DNA from: Ralstonia pickettii DTP0602
Lineage (GTDB): Bacteria; Pseudomonadota; Gammaproteobacteria; Burkholderiales; Burkholderiaceae
Assembly (NCBI GenBank): GCA_000471925.1
Contig: CP006667.1
Location: 2,046,001 to 2,110,000, forward strand
DNA length: 64,000 bases
Direction: 5' to 3'
The notes under the pieces are model-generated. The model saw only the letters and a list, made by a program, of their open reading frames with translations. It had not been told where the DNA came from and searched no databases. Numbering within the stretch: the stretch's first letter is position 1; every line of letters begins with the position of its first letter. Position numbers and translations under genes: made by a program. Shown here one piece after another: positions 62,747 through 64,000 of this stretch.

Positions 62747-63838
62747 ATGTTTCTGAGGTATGGCAAGAAGCGGCAGTGTGCCAGGGCCGCTGTGGCGGCG
62801 ATCATGCTGCTTGTGGCGGCGGTCGCGAATGCGCAGGGCAGTATCACCCTTTATGGGCGAGTTGCCGGCGGCGTCGACTATATGAACAAGATCGCCACCG
62901 GAAACGGGCAAACCGGCGGCTTGCTGCGTTACGGCAGCAATCAATGGGGGGTAAGCCTGTGGGGGCTCCGGGCCAGGGAGGACTTGGGTGGAGGCCTGAG
63001 CGCGGTGATGAATCTGGAGAGCGCATTTTCATCGGGTGACGGGCTGGGAGCGGGTACAGGCCTCTTCAGCCGCTACGCTGTTGTCGGGCTTTCCAGCAAC
63101 ACATATGGAACCCTGTGGCTCGGTCGCGCCATGGGGCTGCCTGACTCGGAGGGCTGGACCCTCGATCCGATGGGCATGCAGGCCACCAGCATTGGCACAC
63201 TTCAAAATGGCAGAAGCTGGGGGTCCCGTGGTAATGCCATTACCTACACTTCACCAGACTGGGGAGGACTCTCGTTCCGGGCGCAGGCAGGCCTCAATGG
63301 TATGGCAGGCAATTTCAACGCCGGCAGGCAATTGGCTGGCAGTGTGAGTTTCGAGAACGGCCCCATTTTGATTAAGGGAATCTACGAAGAAATTCGAGAT
63401 GCCGATGGGGAATTTACCAATCTATACACTGCTTCACGCCTGTATGAGGCCGGCGCCGCGTATGTGGTGGGCAGCCTGAAGCTGTTCGGGGGCTATAGTC
63501 TCACACGCTCCGGCGGCGCAACAGTGGCAGATGCCGACAATCCGATGGCCGCCAATAAGCAGCAACAGTTCTGGTTTGGCGCGAATTACCAGGCATCGCC
63601 AGCGCTGACGCTGATTGGTGGTGCATACAGGGCAATCCGGAACCATGCTGCCGGCAATGGAACCTTGCTGGCACTGGGCGCAAATTACTATTTCTCGAAG
63701 CGCACCCTGCTTTACGGGACGGTTGGTACCGTCTTGAACGGCGGGAATGCGGTGTTCTCAGTCGAGGCCGGCAGCAACAAGCCTCTGGCGGGTGCAAGTC
63801 AGCAGGGCATCTATACCGGCATCGTGCACCGATTCTGA
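62747..63838 (+). CDS. Outer-membrane porin (Gram-negative porin, Burkholderiales type)
   Basis: The 363-residue protein has a signal peptide (RAAVAAIMLLVAAVANAQ), then the mature start GSITLYGRVAGGVDYMNKIA, alternating amphipathic strands, and the family block SRYAVVGLSSNTYGTLWLGR. It ends in Phe (GIVHRF) as trimeric porins do for BAM recognition. ATG 62747 has a GGAGGGA site and is preferred over TTG 62723. It is a general diffusion porin; solute preference unknown. Single gene, intact. Confidence 0.92.
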   Translation: MFLRYGKKRQCARAAVAAIMLLVAAVANAQGSITLYGRVAGGVDYMNKIATGNGQTGGLLRYGSNQWGVSLWGLRAREDLGGGLSAVMNLESAFSSGDGLGAGTGLFSRYAVVGLSSNTYGTLWLGRAMGLPDSEGWTLDPMGMQATSIGTLQNGRSWGSRGNAITYTSPDWGGLSFRAQAGLNGMAGNFNAGRQLAGSVSFENGPILIKGIYEEIRDADGEFTNLYTASRLYEAGAAYVVGSLKLFGGYSLTRSGGATVADADNPMAANKQQQFWFGANYQASPALTLIGGAYRAIRNHAAGNGTLLALGANYYFSKRTLLYGTVGTVLNGGNAVFSVEAGSNKPLAGASQQGIYTGIVHRF

Positions 63839-64000
63839 CTTGCAGGCATCCGACGCGATGCACGGGCAATATCGCGCTTAGGTGAGGCGACAGACCCAAT
63901 GCATCAAGCGAAAAGCTTTTGTGGTCGAAGGGGGTAGGGCAATCGACCGACGCGCAACTCATAAGGCCGCTGACTTGCTGACCCCGACCACTCTGGATCG

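Noticed and set aside
1..64000. CRISPR array
   Set aside because: No set of regularly spaced direct repeats of 25-40 bases with unique spacers was seen; the only direct repeats are the four Tn3-end-like copies, irregularly spaced.

Overview
The window looks like an accessory region (megaplasmid, genomic island or secondary replicon) of a Burkholderiales bacterium, most likely Cupriavidus or Ralstonia. The evidence is high GC with strongly GC-biased third positions, a classical Burkholderiales porin at the right end, a short H-NS-type protein with the beta-proteobacterial YRNxxGxSWxGxG pattern, BluB, and a trio-recombinase (RIT) element of the kind known from Cupriavidus. It carries debris of at least seven transposon families (IS5, Tn3, IS6, IS66, ISKra4, IS21, IS630) and many frameshifted genes, so it has been rearranged repeatedly.

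Layout. 0-4 kb: catabolic genes (FAD-dependent dehydrogenase, Asp/Glu-racemase-fold enzyme, 3-hydroxyacyl-CoA dehydrogenase). 4-6.2 kb: two regulators and bluB. 6.3-9.2 kb: a divergent tyrosine recombinase / KfrA-like pair resembling the TnpS/TnpT cointegrate-resolution module of Tn4651-type transposons, with a 38-bp recombination-core-like palindrome between them and an overlapping H-NS-like gene. 9.6-14.3 kb: a compact aldoxime-to-nitrile-to-acid pathway (TrmB-like regulator, MHS transporter, nitrilase, aldoxime dehydratase) of visibly lower GC. 14.5-19.9 kb: broken IS5, palindromes, an HNH nuclease, a Tn3 end, IS6 and IS66. 19.9-24.8 kb: decayed defence and stress genes (Gabija gajA/gajB remnants, SRAP, GNAT, DUF302, polysaccharide deacetylase).

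24.8-42.3 kb: the most interesting part, a tight six-gene operon encoding 333, 704, 1146, 1071, 1930 and 606 residue proteins. One resembles DUF6603; the rest I cannot assign to a characterised function. Gaps are 33, 9, 8, -8 and 9 bp, so the genes must act together. It is my candidate for an undescribed multi-protein system. It is followed by small fragments and a two-gene unit (GMC-family oxidoreductase plus PAS/DUF985-cupin protein) at 44.4-47.1 kb and an acyltransferase-3 membrane protein at 47.9 kb.

49-57.7 kb: nested mobile elements. A Tn3 transposase fragment is cut by an IS21 remnant, which abuts a decayed recombinase pair; this is cut by a RIT element with 98-bp terminal inverted repeats, whose third recombinase gene is itself interrupted by an IS630-family element. 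57.8-64 kb: a membrane-anchored Mrr-type nuclease with a C-terminal zinc ribbon, an orphan gpV-like spike and PAAR tip pair, two frameshifted exported-protein genes, and an intact porin.
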